In this document: positions 19,033-30,287 of the stretch, piece by piece
Layout: each line of letters opens with the position of its first letter
Numbering within the stretch: position 1 is the first letter of the stretch
Source: Synechococcus sp. PCC 6312
Lineage (GTDB): Bacteria; Cyanobacteriota; Cyanobacteriia; Thermosynechococcales; Thermosynechococcaceae
Direction of reading: 5' to 3'
DNA: 64,000 nt
NCBI RefSeq assembly: GCF_000316685.1
Contig: NC_019680.1
Span: forward strand, 1,179,501-1,243,500
Translations under genes and position numbers: made by a program
The notes under the pieces: model-generated
Seen by the model: the letters and a program-made list of their open reading frames with translations, nothing else
The model's database searches: none
What the model was told of the DNA's origin: nothing

Positions 19033-21108
19033 CTAAGCGTTCCCTTTGTTTTTGGCGATGATGGCCTCAGCCACGTTGCGGGGGACTTCCTCGTAATGGC
19101 TAAATTCCATTGAGAAAATACCCCGTCCCTGAGTATTCGAGCGAATATCCGTGGCATAACCAAACATCCGCTCCAGAGGGACTTTAGCTGTAACCTTGGC
19201 CAGGCCACCTTCAGCGACTTGCCCCTCAATTTGACCCCGACGAGAAATCAAGTCCCCCATCACGGTTCCCAGGAAATCTTCTGGAACTTCAACTTCAACT
19301 TTCATCATCGGTTCCAGCAATACCGGATTAGATTTCATCACTGCGTCTTTAATCGCCATTGACCCAGCAATTTTGAAAGCCATTTCTGAAGAGTCGACAT
19401 CGTGGTAAGAGCCATCCACCAGCGTAACCTTCAGGTCAATCACAGGATAACCCGCCAAAATCCCAGATTCGCAGGCTTCTTTCATGCCCTGTTCGGCCGG
19501 GCCAACATATTCTTTGGGAACTGTACCCCCGACAATTTTGGAGACAAATTCAAAGCCACTACCGGGTTCACCGGGGGTTAACTCAATGACAACATGACCA
19601 TACTGGCCTTTACCGCCGCTTTGACGAATAAATTTACCTTCAGTACGGACAGGTTTGCGAACCGTTTCCCGGTAGGCGACTTGGGGCTGACCGATATTGG
19701 CTTCCACCTTAAACTCTCGGAGCATCCGATCCACCAGAATTTCCAGGTGAAGTTCACCCATCCCCGCAATCACGGTTTGGTTAGTTTCCGAATCTACGCT
19801 CACCCGGAAGGTCGGGTCTTCTTCAGCCAGGGATTGCAGAGCTTTGGAAAGCTTTTCCATATCCTGCTTGGTTTTGGGTTCTACCGCTACAGAAATTACT
19901 GGCTCAGGAATAAACAAGGACTCGAGAATGATGGGGGCATTATCTTCACAGAGGGTATCCCCCGTAAAGGTGTCTTTCAGACCCAAGGTTGCCCCCAAGT
20001 CCCCAGCCCGTAATTCATCCACTTCAATCCGGTCATCGGCTTTAAGGACAATCAAGCGGGAAATTCGTTCTTTTTTGCCTTTGGTCGCATTCAGGACATA
20101 ACTGCCTTTTTTCAGCACCCCGGAATAGACCCGGACAAAGGTGAGTCGCCCAAAGGGATCCGCCATGATTTTGAAGGCTAGAGCAGCTAAAGGCTCGGTG
20201 TCATCGGCGTGACGTTCCACAATGGAGCCGTTAGGCAGTGTGCCTTGAATAGCAGGAACCTCAAGGGGGGAAGGGAGATAGTCAACCACCGCATCCAGAA
20301 GCAACTGCACCCCTTTATTTTTGAAAGCTGAGCCACAAATCAAGGGGACAATTGTGCCCGCAATGGTACCTTGACGCAGACCAGCTTTAATTTCGGCTTC
20401 GGTCAGTTCCTCGCCTTCGAGATATTTTTCCATCAAGACATCATCAGTCTCAGCTACGGCCTCAACCAATTTAGTGCGAAACTCTTCGGCTTTGTCGACC
20501 ATGTCTGCCGGAATCTCGGTTTCAAGAATTTCTTTACCGAGATCGTCTTTGTAGATGTAGGCCTTTTGATGGACTAAATCCACAACCCCTTGGAACTGGT
20601 CTTCGGCCCCAATGGGCAGTTGAATCGGCACGGCATTGGCCCGGAGGCGATCTGTAATTTGGCCATAAACCTTATAAAAGTTGGCACCCGTTCGATCCAT
20701 TTTGTTGACGAACACAATCCGGGGGACTTTATAGCGATCCGCTTGCCGCCAGACAGTTTCCGACTGTGGTTGCACCCCACCCACAGAGCAAAAGACGGCA
20801 ATCACGCCATCTAAAACTCGCATCGAGCGTTCGACTTCGATGGTAAAGTCCACGTGGCCTGGGGTATCGATGATGTTGATTTGATAATTTTTCCAGGAGG
20901 TACTAATGGCGGCTGCAGTGATGGTGATTCCCCGTTCCCGTTCCTGGGCCATCCAGTCGGTGGTGGCATTACCATCATGGACTTCACCGATTTTATGCAC
21001 CACTCCAGAGTAGAAGAGAATGCGTTCGGTTGTGGTGGTTTTACCCGCATCAATGTGAGCGGCGATGCCAATATTTCTGATGCGCTCTAGCGGGACAGTC
21101 CGGGCCAC
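19033..21108 (-). CDS. fusA: Translation elongation factor G
   Basis: Ribosomal translocase GTPase of 691 aa. It has G1 [15 protein letters not shown], switch [20 protein letters not shown]4 NKMDR, the domain IV loop [19 protein letters not shown], and C-terminal [20 protein letters not shown]. It starts with GTG at 21108 behind a strong Shine-Dalgarno (AGGAGGTAGCT). It lies between rpsG and tuf in the str operon. Confidence 0.99.
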   Translation of the reverse strand: MARTVPLERIRNIGIAAHIDAGKTTTTERILFYSGVVHKIGEVHDGNATTDWMAQERERGITITAAAISTSWKNYQINIIDTPGHVDFTIEVERSMRVLDGVIAVFCSVGGVQPQSETVWRQADRYKVPRIVFVNKMDRTGANFYKVYGQITDRLRANAVPIQLPIGAEDQFQGVVDLVHQKAYIYKDDLGKEILETEIPADMVDKAEEFRTKLVEAVAETDDVLMEKYLEGEELTEAEIKAGLRQGTIAGTIVPLICGSAFKNKGVQLLLDAVVDYLPSPLEVPAIQGTLPNGSIVERHADDTEPLAALAFKIMADPFGRLTFVRVYSGVLKKGSYVLNATKGKKERISRLIVLKADDRIEVDELRAGDLGATLGLKDTFTGDTLCEDNAPIILESLFIPEPVISVAVEPKTKQDMEKLSKALQSLAEEDPTFRVSVDSETNQTVIAGMGELHLEILVDRMLREFKVEANIGQPQVAYRETVRKPVRTEGKFIRQSGGKGQYGHVVIELTPGEPGSGFEFVSKIVGGTVPKEYVGPAEQGMKEACESGILAGYPVIDLKVTLVDGSYHDVDSSEMAFKIAGSMAIKDAVMKSNPVLLEPMMKVEVEVPEDFLGTVMGDLISRRGQIEGQVAEGGLAKVTAKVPLERMFGYATDIRSNTQGRGIFSMEFSHYEEVPRNVAEAIIAKNKGNA

Positions 21109-21208
21109 AGCTACCTCCTTAAGTTGCTCAATCGTGGTTAAAAAAAGTTAACGTAATCAATTTAATTGTATCCAATTGGCCTGGATGATTACTCAAAACA
21201 GGAATAAA

Positions 21209-21679
21209 TCAATAACGATAATGGGCAAAGGCTTTGTTGGCCTCAGCCATTTTGTGGGTTTCTTCCCGTTTCCGAATCGTGCTTCCGGTTTCGTTGGCGG
21301 CATCCATAACTTCATTGGCTAACTTATTGACCATAGAGCGGCCAGAGCGTTTCCGGGAAAATTGAACTAACCAGCGTAGGGCTAGGGCTGTTCCCCGATC
21401 TTGGCGGACTTCCATCGGGACTTGATAGGTGGCTCCACCCACTCGGCGGGCTTTGACTTCAACCAAGGGGGTCGCATTCTTGATGGCTTTTTCAAAGATT
21501 TGCAGGGCCTCTTGTCCAGTCCGTTCCTCAACGGTTTTCATGGCATCATAGACAATCCGGCCGGCGATAGACTTTTTGCCACTCAGCATAATGCGTTGAA
21601 TCAGCATACTGATTAGGCGGCTGTTATAGACCGGATCGGGGGCCGTGGGACGTTTGGTGGCGCGGGTACGACGGGACAT
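21209..21679 (-). CDS. rpsG: 30S ribosomal protein S7
   Basis: A 156-aa S7, primary binder of the 16S rRNA 3' domain and of the E-site region. It begins [20 protein letters not shown] and contains [19 protein letters not shown] and the C-terminal [12 protein letters not shown]. It follows rpsL by 43 bp and precedes fusA by 100 bp. Confidence 0.99.
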   Translation of the reverse strand: MSRRTRATKRPTAPDPVYNSRLISMLIQRIMLSGKKSIAGRIVYDAMKTVEERTGQEALQIFEKAIKNATPLVEVKARRVGGATYQVPMEVRQDRGTALALRWLVQFSRKRSGRSMVNKLANEVMDAANETGSTIRKREETHKMAEANKAFAHYRY

Positions 21680-21722
21680 AGTGGTTAAAACTCTAGTTGC
21701 ACTGCAATAAACGTACTAAAAA

Positions 21723-22127
21723 TTATTTCTTACCTTTTGTGGGAGTGGCGGCTCCGGGCTTAGGTTGTTTGGCTCCATATTTGGAACGACCTTGCTTGCG
21801 GTCTTTAACTCCGGCGGTATCAAGCGTACCCCGGATAATGTGGTAGCGAACCCCTGGTAAGTCTTTGACCCGGCCACCTCGAATCATCACAACGGAATGT
21901 TCTTGGAGGTTGTGACCAATACCCGGAATGTAGGCAGTGACTTCAAACCCAGAAGTTAAGCGTACCCGAGCTACTTTCCGCAGGGCCGAGTTGGGCTTTT
22001 TGGGGGTAGTGGTATAAACACGGGTGCAAACGCCGCGCCGTTGGGGGCAGCTTTTTAGGGCTGGGGACTTAGTTTTCTTTTTTAGAAGTTCACGCTCTTG
22101 GCGGATTAACTGCTGAATAGTGGGCAT
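21723..22127 (-). CDS. rpsL: 30S ribosomal protein S12
   Basis: Decoding-centre protein, 134 aa. It begins [20 protein letters not shown], with the conserved [16 protein letters not shown] and [17 protein letters not shown] segments that surround the streptomycin-resistance positions. The C-terminus is about ten residues longer than the shortest bacterial S12 ([12 protein letters not shown]), as usual in cyanobacteria. It is the first gene of the str operon; a strong promoter lies 44-73 bases upstream of its start. Confidence 0.99.
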   Translation of the reverse strand: MPTIQQLIRQERELLKKKTKSPALKSCPQRRGVCTRVYTTTPKKPNSALRKVARVRLTSGFEVTAYIPGIGHNLQEHSVVMIRGGRVKDLPGVRYHIIRGTLDTAGVKDRKQGRSKYGAKQPKPGAATPTKGKK

Positions 22128-22170
22128 TGGGTATGATAATTCCGTGATGCAAATATTTCACCGACCTCTT

Positions 22171-22200
22171 AGTGTAGCGAGTTTGGGGGGGCGGTGTCAA
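22171..22200 (-). promoter_or_regulatory. Sigma-70 type promoter of the str operon
   Basis: On the minus strand, TTGACA (22195-22200) and TACACT (22171-22176) are separated by 18 bases that include a run of seven C. Transcription should begin near 22163, giving a roughly 35-base leader before rpsL. The -35 is a perfect consensus match. Confidence 0.75.
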
Positions 22201-22423
22201 ACTATTGGCAGAATTTCTTGGGCAGTTGGGGTTAAAGCTGGCGATCAAGTCCTGACAATGGGCTGTGATGATTTTCAAAGTTTTGGGCGGAGATTGGGGA
22301 GAAAAGTCTAAAATTAATGTGGTAGAAAATTTGTTTGAGACTAATATTTTATTAACCATTGCCCCCTATCTTAGGGGTTTATTGCGTTTGTATGGTTTTT
22401 TACGGCAGCTTTAGTGACTTTTA

Positions 22424-24148
22424 ATGTCCCAGTATCGTCCATTGGGCCTGGTGGGGCAGGGGCAGTATGGTCAGGTGTATTTAGCCTATAGTCCATTGCA
22501 GCGGGGCCTGGTGGCATTGAAGGCATTGCATCCACAACGGTTTCCGACCCGGAATTTTTTGCGAGAACTCCGGTTTTTGCTGGGCTTTAATCATCCCCAA
22601 GTGGTGCGCTGTCATACCTTGGATTATTGGCAGGGGCGGCGTTGTTTGGTCATGGACTATGGGGAAGGGGGAACCCTGCGGGGATTATTGGAGCAAGAGC
22701 GGCATTTACCTCTGTTATTGGCGTTGGAGTTAACGGCGGAGGTTTTGGCTGGATTGCAATATATTCATGGACAGGGAATTATCCACTGTGATATTAAGCC
22801 AGAGAACATCTTACTACGGTTAACGCGCCAGGCCTGGCGGGCCCAGATTTCGGATTTGGGGGTAGCCCGGATTGAGGCGGAGGTGGAAAGTGCTGGGCAT
22901 ACGGGTTCTCCGGCCTATATGGCTCCGGAGCGGTTTTATGGAAAATATTCACCCACCTCTGATTTGTATGCTGTCGGAATTTTGTTGTTTGAGATGATGA
23001 CTGGGGAGCGACCCTTTCGAGGGACTCCGGTAGAGTTGATGAGTGCCCATTTAAGCCAATCCCCAGAAATTTCCCCAGGCCTGCCATTTCTAGTCCAAAC
23101 TCTTCTGCGTAAAGCCTTAAGTAAATTGCCTCAAAAACGCTATCAAACTGCCGCTGAAATGTCTCGGGCCGTGAAGTTAGCCCATGATGTTTTGTTGGCT
23201 GAGGGAAAGCAATTTTATCCCTTGTTTCCAAAATCAGCCACTTGGTTCCAGGCCTGGCAATCCCGGACTACTTATCCTCTTGATCACCCTTTAACAGAGC
23301 TAATTGCTGTGGAAGAGGCCGCCTATGGAATTTGTGACCACCAGATTTTCCAGTTCTCAGTTGATGGCAGTCCCAGAAGCAGCATGGCGATCCAGGCCCC
23401 GGCGAAGAAACTCTACGCCAGCCAGGTTAACTACTATTACCGGGATGCTGTAGGTCATCTTTATCTGGGAGAGCAATCAGCTTCCGCTTTGATTCCACTG
23501 GGACATCCTGAACATCATGAGAATTATGTCTTGGGGATTGAAGCCCAGGGAAAATGGCTTGTCCAGGCCCCAGCGGACTTATCTCAGCCCCTAGAGATCA
23601 TGCATTGGCCCAGAGGGACAGTTTATACCTGTGCATTACTGAATCCTGAGTTGAGTCGTTTACAACATTTAATTTCGGTGAACGCTCGCTATGGCCTGGC
23701 TGTGGTGGGCGTTAGTAAGGGGCAACAAACCCAACTCCATCTCTTTAATCGCCGTGGACAAGCCCTTCTGATGACTGGATTACCCTTTCGGATCAGGCAG
23801 GTAACCCAGTCCCGCAGAGATCCTTGGCAATTTTTGGCTTTAACCCCTGACCAACCCCAGGCTCTAATTCTGCTGCGGCTCAAACCTTGGCAAGTTCAAC
23901 GGCTGACCTTAAGCTTCTCTCCCCGGTGGATAACCGCAACCCCCTGGGGCTATGCCGTAGCGGATCAGGAGCGAGTTGTCGGTCTTTCGGAAACTGGGGA
24001 GTTGTTGGGAGGAATTGCGGTCAAAGACGAACTGACAGGAATAGCCCTGGGTGGGGATAGGGGCTTGTGGTTAGCTAGTTGGGATGGAGAAAAGGGCAAG
24101 CTGGAGTGGGTCGAGTTTAGTGCCATGGGCCTGGATTTAATCTTTTAG
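22424..24148 (+). CDS. Ser/Thr protein kinase with C-terminal sensor-like domain
   Basis: A Hanks-type kinase of 574 aa. The glycine loop is GLVGQGQYGQVY, Lys33 lies in ALKAL, the catalytic loop HCDIKPENIL holds Asp123, the Mg-binding Asp144 sits in SDLG (instead of DFG), and GSPAYMAPE marks the activation segment. The HRD Arg is replaced by Cys, so it is a non-RD kinase. There is no transmembrane helix. After the kinase domain (about residue 270) comes some 300 residues of beta-rich, WD- or PQQ-like character without a family I can name, possibly a beta-propeller. It is divergent from rpsL. Cytosolic sensing of an unknown signal is an inference. Confidence 0.88.
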   Translation: MSQYRPLGLVGQGQYGQVYLAYSPLQRGLVALKALHPQRFPTRNFLRELRFLLGFNHPQVVRCHTLDYWQGRRCLVMDYGEGGTLRGLLEQERHLPLLLALELTAEVLAGLQYIHGQGIIHCDIKPENILLRLTRQAWRAQISDLGVARIEAEVESAGHTGSPAYMAPERFYGKYSPTSDLYAVGILLFEMMTGERPFRGTPVELMSAHLSQSPEISPGLPFLVQTLLRKALSKLPQKRYQTAAEMSRAVKLAHDVLLAEGKQFYPLFPKSATWFQAWQSRTTYPLDHPLTELIAVEEAAYGICDHQIFQFSVDGSPRSSMAIQAPAKKLYASQVNYYYRDAVGHLYLGEQSASALIPLGHPEHHENYVLGIEAQGKWLVQAPADLSQPLEIMHWPRGTVYTCALLNPELSRLQHLISVNARYGLAVVGVSKGQQTQLHLFNRRGQALLMTGLPFRIRQVTQSRRDPWQFLALTPDQPQALILLRLKPWQVQRLTLSFSPRWITATPWGYAVADQERVVGLSETGELLGGIAVKDELTGIALGGDRGLWLASWDGEKGKLEWVEFSAMGLDLIF

Positions 24149-24272
24149 AAATTGCTAGGGCCTCTCATCAATGAGCAGGGTTGACAAAATTAACAAAAAG
24201 CAGAGACGAAAGCTAGGCAACCGAGCATTTCCTAACCTCCCAATCAGGGCTATGGCTGGGTCAGGCTAATCC

Positions 24273-27200
24273 TTAGTCATCTTCGTAGTCGTCCTCATCT
24301 CCATCCTCTTCGTACTCATCGTCATCAGATTCTGCGCTATCAGAGGGTAAAAGACGACCAGCCAATTGATCATCAATCAACAGGTTGGCATCATCTAAAA
24401 GAGGATAGGTGGGCGGTTCCGGGAGGAGAGTTTCCAGTTCATCTTCATCAGAACTGGCCAGGGTATAGGGGCGATTTTTCCGCTCTTCTACTAAGCGATT
24501 GACATCGTCCTCATAGTCCCGATCCAGATCGACACCAAAAGTATCCTCGTAGATGTTGAACCCGGTTCCGGCTGGAATCAACCGCCCAATAATCACGTTT
24601 TCCTTCAAGCCCCGCAGCCAATCAGATTTCCCTTCAATTGCCGCTTCCGTGAGAACGCGAGTGGTTTCTTGGAAACTAGCAGCGGAGATAAAGCTATCGG
24701 TATTGAGGGAGGCTTTAGTAATCCCCAAAAGGATGGGGGTGTATTGGGCCGGTGCGCCGCCAGTGACAGACATGGGAATATTAGATTCCTCGGCCTGGCG
24801 TAAATCCATCATTTCACCGGGTAAGGAAACCGTATCCCCCCCATCGTCAATCCTGACCTTAGAAGTCATTTGGCGCACGACCACCTCAATGTGTTTGTCG
24901 GAAATCTCAATCCCTTGGGTTAAGTAGACCGACTGAACTTCATTGACTAAAAAGGTTTGTACCCTTTGCAGGGCCGCTTGGGCCGCATCTAAAAGCGTAA
25001 TTTCTTGATCATCTAGCTTATTGAGATCTGCTTTTAACTGCTCATGACCTTGGGGACCCTTGTAGTACTCAAAGTAAATACTCAAGATGTCATGGGGGTC
25101 ACTGGGGCCGTCTGTGAGGGGATCACCCACATCAACGGTCTGACCATCAGCAACAATCGCACTCTGACCTGGCATGACTGGGTAATCTTGAATTGTGCCA
25201 TCCCCTTCATCCACTTTGATTTCGACACTGTCATCATCGTTGTAAATGACCCGGCAAATTCCCGGCCGGATGGCTAAGGCACATTTTTCCTTGGGATGCC
25301 GCCCTTCTAAAAGTTCTTCAATCCGGGGGAGCCCTTGGATGATGTCTCCGGTTTTGGCCCGCTCAAACACTAACAGAGCTAAGTTGTCCCCCCGTTGCAC
25401 CAAATCCCCATCATCAATTTGCAGGACTGCACCAGGGGAAACCAGGTAGGGACGGGCGATGCGCAGGATTACTTCCCCCCCCTTAACCGCAATCACTTCC
25501 CCCGTTTCAGGGGCGATTACTCCGATAGCCACGTCTTCCCCAGCCCGGAGCAAATCACCCACGGCCACGGTTGGTTCCCCTTTGATGGGAATTGCCAGAC
25601 GATCGGCTTCTGTGATAACTAGGATGCGGCGGACTAATTCACCACTGCGGAGAATACCCTGAACCTCGCCCCCTTGCTTAGCCCTGATTTCAGTCCGGGC
25701 TACAACGGCACCCGGTTTGATTTCTTCACCGTCCTGAACAAGGATGCTGGTGTGGGTACTTCCTTGGGTCTGATCGGCGGCCATATCCCGGCGAATCACC
25801 AGAGATTCCAAAATGACTAATTGTAGCCGTTGAATGTCGGAATCACTCTGGTCGTTGACCACTTCAATATCCGCAGCCAGTTGTGGGGCCTCTGTGCCAA
25901 TTTCCAAGATTAATTGAGTTCGGAGTAAATCTACCCCCTCCACTGACCGTACCCGTTCATCATGTTTGAATGGTAACCGTTGCACAGCCCGCAAGCGAAT
26001 CAATTGCCCAGAGGCATCACTGGACTCTTGGCTAGGAATCGAAGGCTCATCTGGAACGGCATATTCAACCACTGGCCGCAACAAGAGGGCCGGGCCGTCT
26101 GGGCCATCTTCCAGAAACTCTTGATAGCGCAATTCTGTGACCTCCAGACCAGGCATGACTTCTTGGCCAGGCTGAGTCAGACTGCCGCTTTGGGTCCGCG
26201 CCACTTCTGGGTCGTCAATAAGATGGAGATCACCGGGTTTGATGATAATTTCCCGGAGAATGTCATTTTTCTGGACAACTTCGACAACGCCGCTACTTTG
26301 ACAGAAGATATCTTTAACAACCTCAGTCCCGGCTTCGACAAACTGGCCGTCTTCCACTAGAAGGAGGGAAATATCTTTATTAACCTCATGGGTTTCTTCC
26401 GGAATCCAGAGCAATGTGCCGCCTTGGATGACTTCAAAGCCCTGTTTAGCCTTGCCTTTTTTAGAAACCTCTACGCCCGCATACTTGAGGATGCCTCCGG
26501 TTTGTGTCCGGTAGTGATCATCAATCAGTTCGGCCACCACTTGGCTGTTGATCACCTTAGTTCCAGGGGCAGCGGTGATGGAAAACTTTTGACCGGCCTG
26601 GGTTTCCAGGACATAATGCTCGCGCCCCTGATAGGTTTCTTTGATCACTTGGGCTTTGTCAAGTAGTACAGAAGCGGTAATGATTTCAACTTCCCGCCCC
26701 CCTTTGCCTTCTGTTTGTTCGGGTAAACGCACGACCCCGCCATGCTCGGTAACAATCCGGGTTTCCGCTAAGACCGAATCCGCCTCAATGCGATCACCGT
26801 TGTTGACATCGGGAATTGCCCCTGGCGGTAAGTTATAGACCTCCCCAGACAGTACCCAAATTAATCCCCCCTTGGGAGCAACCCGGGTCATGATGCCTTG
26901 GCGATCTCGTTTTTCTTCAGGTTCCAAGTTAACGAATTTCACCTGACCCGCTAGATCGGAGGCGACATCCTTCGTGACCTTTTCCGTTGATTTACGGGTA
27001 GTACGACCGGCCTGAGCGACTTCTGCTAAAAGTTGACCAACTTTAACTTTTGCTCCATCTTTGGCCAACAGAATTGAGCCTTGGATGACTTCATATTCCT
27101 GCTGGGTCTTGTCTCCGGTCAGCAGTAATGTACCGTTGGTTTCAACCAAAAAGGCATCATCTCCGTGGCGTGTCCGAAACGGCCGGGCCCGCAAACCCGC

Positions 27201-28304
27201 TTTATATTTAACTGTGCCGACAAAGGGGGCGCGCTCTTGACGAGCAACTTCTCCGGTAAACACCCCGCCTGTGTGGAATGTCCGCATTGTTAGCTGGGTT
27301 CCCGGTTCACCAATGGACTGGGCCGCAATAATTCCAACGGCTTCCCCCATATCCACCAGTTGAGCATGGGCCAAGCTCCAGCCATAGCACTTCTGACAGA
27401 CGGAACGGGCGGCATCACAGGTTAAGGGGGAGCGAACTACCACTTCTTCCACGCCAGCGGCTGCAATTTGTTGGGCGATTTCAGCTGAGACGGGTTGATT
27501 TTTCTCGACTATCACGGCCTGGGTACGCGGATCAATCACATCTACTAAGGGCATCCGGCCCAAGAGTCGATCTTCGAGCTTGAGAACTTTGTCCCCAACG
27601 GTCATACTGCGTAGGGGTAAACCGCGCTGCGTGCCACAGTCCTCTTCTCGAATAATCACATCCTGGGAAACATCCACTAATCGCCGGGTTAGGTAGCCAG
27701 AGTCGGCTGTCCGTAAAGCTGTATCGACCAGCCCCTTGCGTGCTCCATAGGAGGAAATGATATATTCCGTAACCGTCAGTCCTTCTCGGAAGTTGGTCTT
27801 AATCGGTAAGTCAATAATTTCCCCTTGGGGATTGGCCATCAAACCCCGCATTCCCACCAACTGCCGTACCTGGGATAAATTCCCCCTCGCCCCAGAGAAG
27901 GCCATCATGTAAACGGAATTCAGAACATCAGTTTCTTGGAAGTGTTTGACGACTTCGTTCTTGAGTTCCTCGTTGGTGGTATTCCAGGTGTCAATTACCT
28001 TTTGGAATCGCTCGACCTCCGTAATTTCACCCCGGGAGTAACGCTCTTGGGCAGATTTAATTTCCTTCTCAGCAGATTGGAGAAGTTCCTGTTTTTTGGG
28101 CGGAACTAACAAATCATCCACACTGATGGAAACCCCGGCTCGGGTCGCATAGCGAAAGCCCAGGTCTTTGATTTTGTCAGCCATTTCGGCTGTCCGGGCG
28201 GTGCCACAGTGGCTAAAGGCCCAGGAAATCAGATTGCGGAGGCCTTTTTTATCAATGATTTTGTTGAAGAAAACAGGTTTGGTTTGGGCAGTCGGGCTGG
28301 TCAT
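24273..28304 (-). CDS. rpoC2: RNA polymerase beta'' (C-terminal beta') subunit
   Basis: The cyanobacterial C-terminal half of beta', including the large insertion (SI3) inside the trigger loop region. [20 protein letters not shown] begins the protein at ATG 28304, preceded by GGAG seven bases upstream; the frame runs 36 bases further but that start is not supported. The zinc-binding Cys set is visible ([15 protein letters not shown]), followed by [20 protein letters not shown] (bridge-helix and trigger-loop region). The SI3 insertion is seen as long beta-rich repeats. The C-terminus is strongly acidic ([17 protein letters not shown]). About 1343 aa. It is the last gene of rpoB-rpoC1-rpoC2. 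Confidence 0.98.
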   Translation of the reverse strand: MTSPTAQTKPVFFNKIIDKKGLRNLISWAFSHCGTARTAEMADKIKDLGFRYATRAGVSISVDDLLVPPKKQELLQSAEKEIKSAQERYSRGEITEVERFQKVIDTWNTTNEELKNEVVKHFQETDVLNSVYMMAFSGARGNLSQVRQLVGMRGLMANPQGEIIDLPIKTNFREGLTVTEYIISSYGARKGLVDTALRTADSGYLTRRLVDVSQDVIIREEDCGTQRGLPLRSMTVGDKVLKLEDRLLGRMPLVDVIDPRTQAVIVEKNQPVSAEIAQQIAAAGVEEVVVRSPLTCDAARSVCQKCYGWSLAHAQLVDMGEAVGIIAAQSIGEPGTQLTMRTFHTGGVFTGEVARQERAPFVGTVKYKAGLRARPFRTRHGDDAFLVETNGTLLLTGDKTQQEYEVIQGSILLAKDGAKVKVGQLLAEVAQAGRTTRKSTEKVTKDVASDLAGQVKFVNLEPEEKRDRQGIMTRVAPKGGLIWVLSGEVYNLPPGAIPDVNNGDRIEADSVLAETRIVTEHGGVVRLPEQTEGKGGREVEIITASVLLDKAQVIKETYQGREHYVLETQAGQKFSITAAPGTKVINSQVVAELIDDHYRTQTGGILKYAGVEVSKKGKAKQGFEVIQGGTLLWIPEETHEVNKDISLLLVEDGQFVEAGTEVVKDIFCQSSGVVEVVQKNDILREIIIKPGDLHLIDDPEVARTQSGSLTQPGQEVMPGLEVTELRYQEFLEDGPDGPALLLRPVVEYAVPDEPSIPSQESSDASGQLIRLRAVQRLPFKHDERVRSVEGVDLLRTQLILEIGTEAPQLAADIEVVNDQSDSDIQRLQLVILESLVIRRDMAADQTQGSTHTSILVQDGEEIKPGAVVARTEIRAKQGGEVQGILRSGELVRRILVITEADRLAIPIKGEPTVAVGDLLRAGEDVAIGVIAPETGEVIAVKGGEVILRIARPYLVSPGAVLQIDDGDLVQRGDNLALLVFERAKTGDIIQGLPRIEELLEGRHPKEKCALAIRPGICRVIYNDDDSVEIKVDEGDGTIQDYPVMPGQSAIVADGQTVDVGDPLTDGPSDPHDILSIYFEYYKGPQGHEQLKADLNKLDDQEITLLDAAQAALQRVQTFLVNEVQSVYLTQGIEISDKHIEVVVRQMTSKVRIDDGGDTVSLPGEMMDLRQAEESNIPMSVTGGAPAQYTPILLGITKASLNTDSFISAASFQETTRVLTEAAIEGKSDWLRGLKENVIIGRLIPAGTGFNIYEDTFGVDLDRDYEDDVNRLVEERKNRPYTLASSDEDELETLLPEPPTYPLLDDANLLIDDQLAGRLLPSDSAESDDDEYEEDGDEDDYEDD

Positions 28305-28329
28305 GCAACATCTCCAAGTAATCGCGGAT

Positions 28330-30195
28330 TTAGCTGGCAAGGCTTTCTTGAATGGTTTGGTTGTAAATAATTCGGCCGGGGGTTGTCCGAATATATTGGG
28401 TAATTAGATTTCCGGCGGCATCTAAACGGCGTTTCCGCAGCTGATAGGTTTCTAGGGTTGTGCCATCGGATTGCGTCACAATTTCTGGTTGGGAGCGATC
28501 ACCATCCTCCACCGGCCCGTCAAAGCGAACCCAGACATAGGCATGGAGATCGAGTTGCTGCTCCTGGTAGGCCATGACCACGTCATTAAAGTTAGCAAAG
28601 TAGCGATCTTCCGCCACCAGTTTCGGATTTTCGGCCGTGAGGTAATAGCAACCCAAAACCATATCTTGGCTGGGAGTAACGATGGGTTTACCTGTAGCTG
28701 GAGAAAGAATGTTATTAGAAGCCAACATCAACAACCGGGCCTCGGCCTGGGCTTCGATGGAGAGGGGCACGTGTACTGCCATTTGGTCCCCATCAAAGTC
28801 AGCATTAAAGGCTGGACACACCAGAGGATGTAGTTGAATCGCCCGCCCTTCGACGAGGATCGGCTCAAAGGCCTGGATGCCTAAACGGTGTAAGGTTGGA
28901 GCCCGGTTGAGCATAACGGGATGCCCATCAATCACATCTTCCAGCACGTCCCAAATAACCGGATCATTCCGCAGGATCAGGCGTTTGGCTGCTTTGATAT
29001 TATTGACAATCCCTTGGCGAATCAGACGGTGAATCACGAAGGGTTGGAATAACTCAATCGCCATTTCCCGCGGTAAGCCGCATTGGTGCATTTTTAGCTT
29101 GGGGCCAACCACAATCACGGAACGACCCGAATAGTCCACCCGTTTACCCAGAAGGTTTTGCCGGAATCGGCCTTGTTTCCCTTCGATAATGTCCGAAAGA
29201 GACTTTAAGGGCCGATTATTAGCACCGACAACTGTGCGACCACGACGGCCGTTATCCACAAGGGCATCAACAGCTTCCTGGAGCATCCGTTTTTCATTGC
29301 GGACGATAATCTCAGGCGCAAGGATTTCCTGTAAGCGGGCCAAACGGTTATTGCGGTTGATGACTCGCCGATAGAGATCGTTTAAGTCAGAGGTCGCAAA
29401 CCGGCCGCCATCTAGTTGCACCATTGGGCGTAGGTCTGGAGGAATAACAGGAATCACTTCCAAAACCATCCAATCCGGCCGACTGCCTGTGGCAATGAAG
29501 TTATCAATCACCCGTAAGCGCTTGATCAACTTAGCTCGCTTTTGCCCCTTGGATGCTGCAATTTCTTCCCGGAGTTGTTCCGCTTCGGTGGGCAAATCCA
29601 AGTCTTGAAGTAGCCGTTGAATCGCCTCAGCCCCAATCCCGACTTCAATGTCAACGAGTTGGGAATCTTCACTGTAAATTTGCTCCTCGATTTCTTGCCA
29701 CTGCTCTTCTGTGAGAAGTTGCTTGTAGCTTAGGCCATCGTGATTACCTGGGTTGAGAACCACATAGGAGTTGAAGTAAACAATTTGTTCAACATCCCGC
29801 AGTGGAATATCCAACAGAATCGCCATGTAGCTTGGAATCCCTTTGAGATACCAAACATGGGTGACTGGGGCCGCCAACTTGATATAGCCCATCCGATGCC
29901 GCCGCACCCGCGATTCGGTCACTTCTACGCCGCACCGTTCACAGACAATACCCCGATGGCGAACCCGTTTATATTTGCCACAGTGACATTCCCAATCTTT
30001 GGCTGGACCAAAAATTCGCTCACAGAACAAACCATCCATTTCTGGCTTGAGAGTTCGGTAGTTAATGGTTTCGGGCTTGGTGACTTCCCCGACCACCTGG
30101 CCATTGGGTAAAGTCCGTTGTCCCCATTTGGTAATCCGATCCGGGGAGGCAAGGGCAACTTTTACATAGTCAAACCGTTGTTCCAGCCTAGGCAT
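28330..30195 (-). CDS. rpoC1: RNA polymerase gamma (N-terminal beta') subunit
   Basis: The N-terminal half of the split beta', a cyanobacterial and plastid hallmark. It begins [20 protein letters not shown] at ATG 30195 with AAGAGG upstream; the frame extends 33 bases further. The zinc motif [20 protein letters not shown] and the catalytic NADFDGD that binds the active-site Mg ions are present. It ends 25 bp before rpoC2 and starts 92 bp after rpoB. Confidence 0.98.
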   Translation of the reverse strand: MPRLEQRFDYVKVALASPDRITKWGQRTLPNGQVVGEVTKPETINYRTLKPEMDGLFCERIFGPAKDWECHCGKYKRVRHRGIVCERCGVEVTESRVRRHRMGYIKLAAPVTHVWYLKGIPSYMAILLDIPLRDVEQIVYFNSYVVLNPGNHDGLSYKQLLTEEQWQEIEEQIYSEDSQLVDIEVGIGAEAIQRLLQDLDLPTEAEQLREEIAASKGQKRAKLIKRLRVIDNFIATGSRPDWMVLEVIPVIPPDLRPMVQLDGGRFATSDLNDLYRRVINRNNRLARLQEILAPEIIVRNEKRMLQEAVDALVDNGRRGRTVVGANNRPLKSLSDIIEGKQGRFRQNLLGKRVDYSGRSVIVVGPKLKMHQCGLPREMAIELFQPFVIHRLIRQGIVNNIKAAKRLILRNDPVIWDVLEDVIDGHPVMLNRAPTLHRLGIQAFEPILVEGRAIQLHPLVCPAFNADFDGDQMAVHVPLSIEAQAEARLLMLASNNILSPATGKPIVTPSQDMVLGCYYLTAENPKLVAEDRYFANFNDVVMAYQEQQLDLHAYVWVRFDGPVEDGDRSQPEIVTQSDGTTLETYQLRKRRLDAAGNLITQYIRTTPGRIIYNQTIQESLAS

Positions 30196-30287
30196 AGGGT
30201 CAAAAACCTCTTGGTTGCGAGTAATCAAGTGAATCTTCAGAAATCAAAATGGAATGTGTTGAGTCGGATGGCTAGCCAGAAAAGATA

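Noticed and set aside
17789-20101. Several open frames on the plus strand across tuf and fusA
   Set aside because: They are antisense to strongly conserved translation factor genes, show no family features and arise from codon bias.
24149-24272. Imperfect inverted repeat after rpoC2 as a terminator
   Set aside because: The stem is short, includes a mismatch and has no following T run on the transcribed strand.
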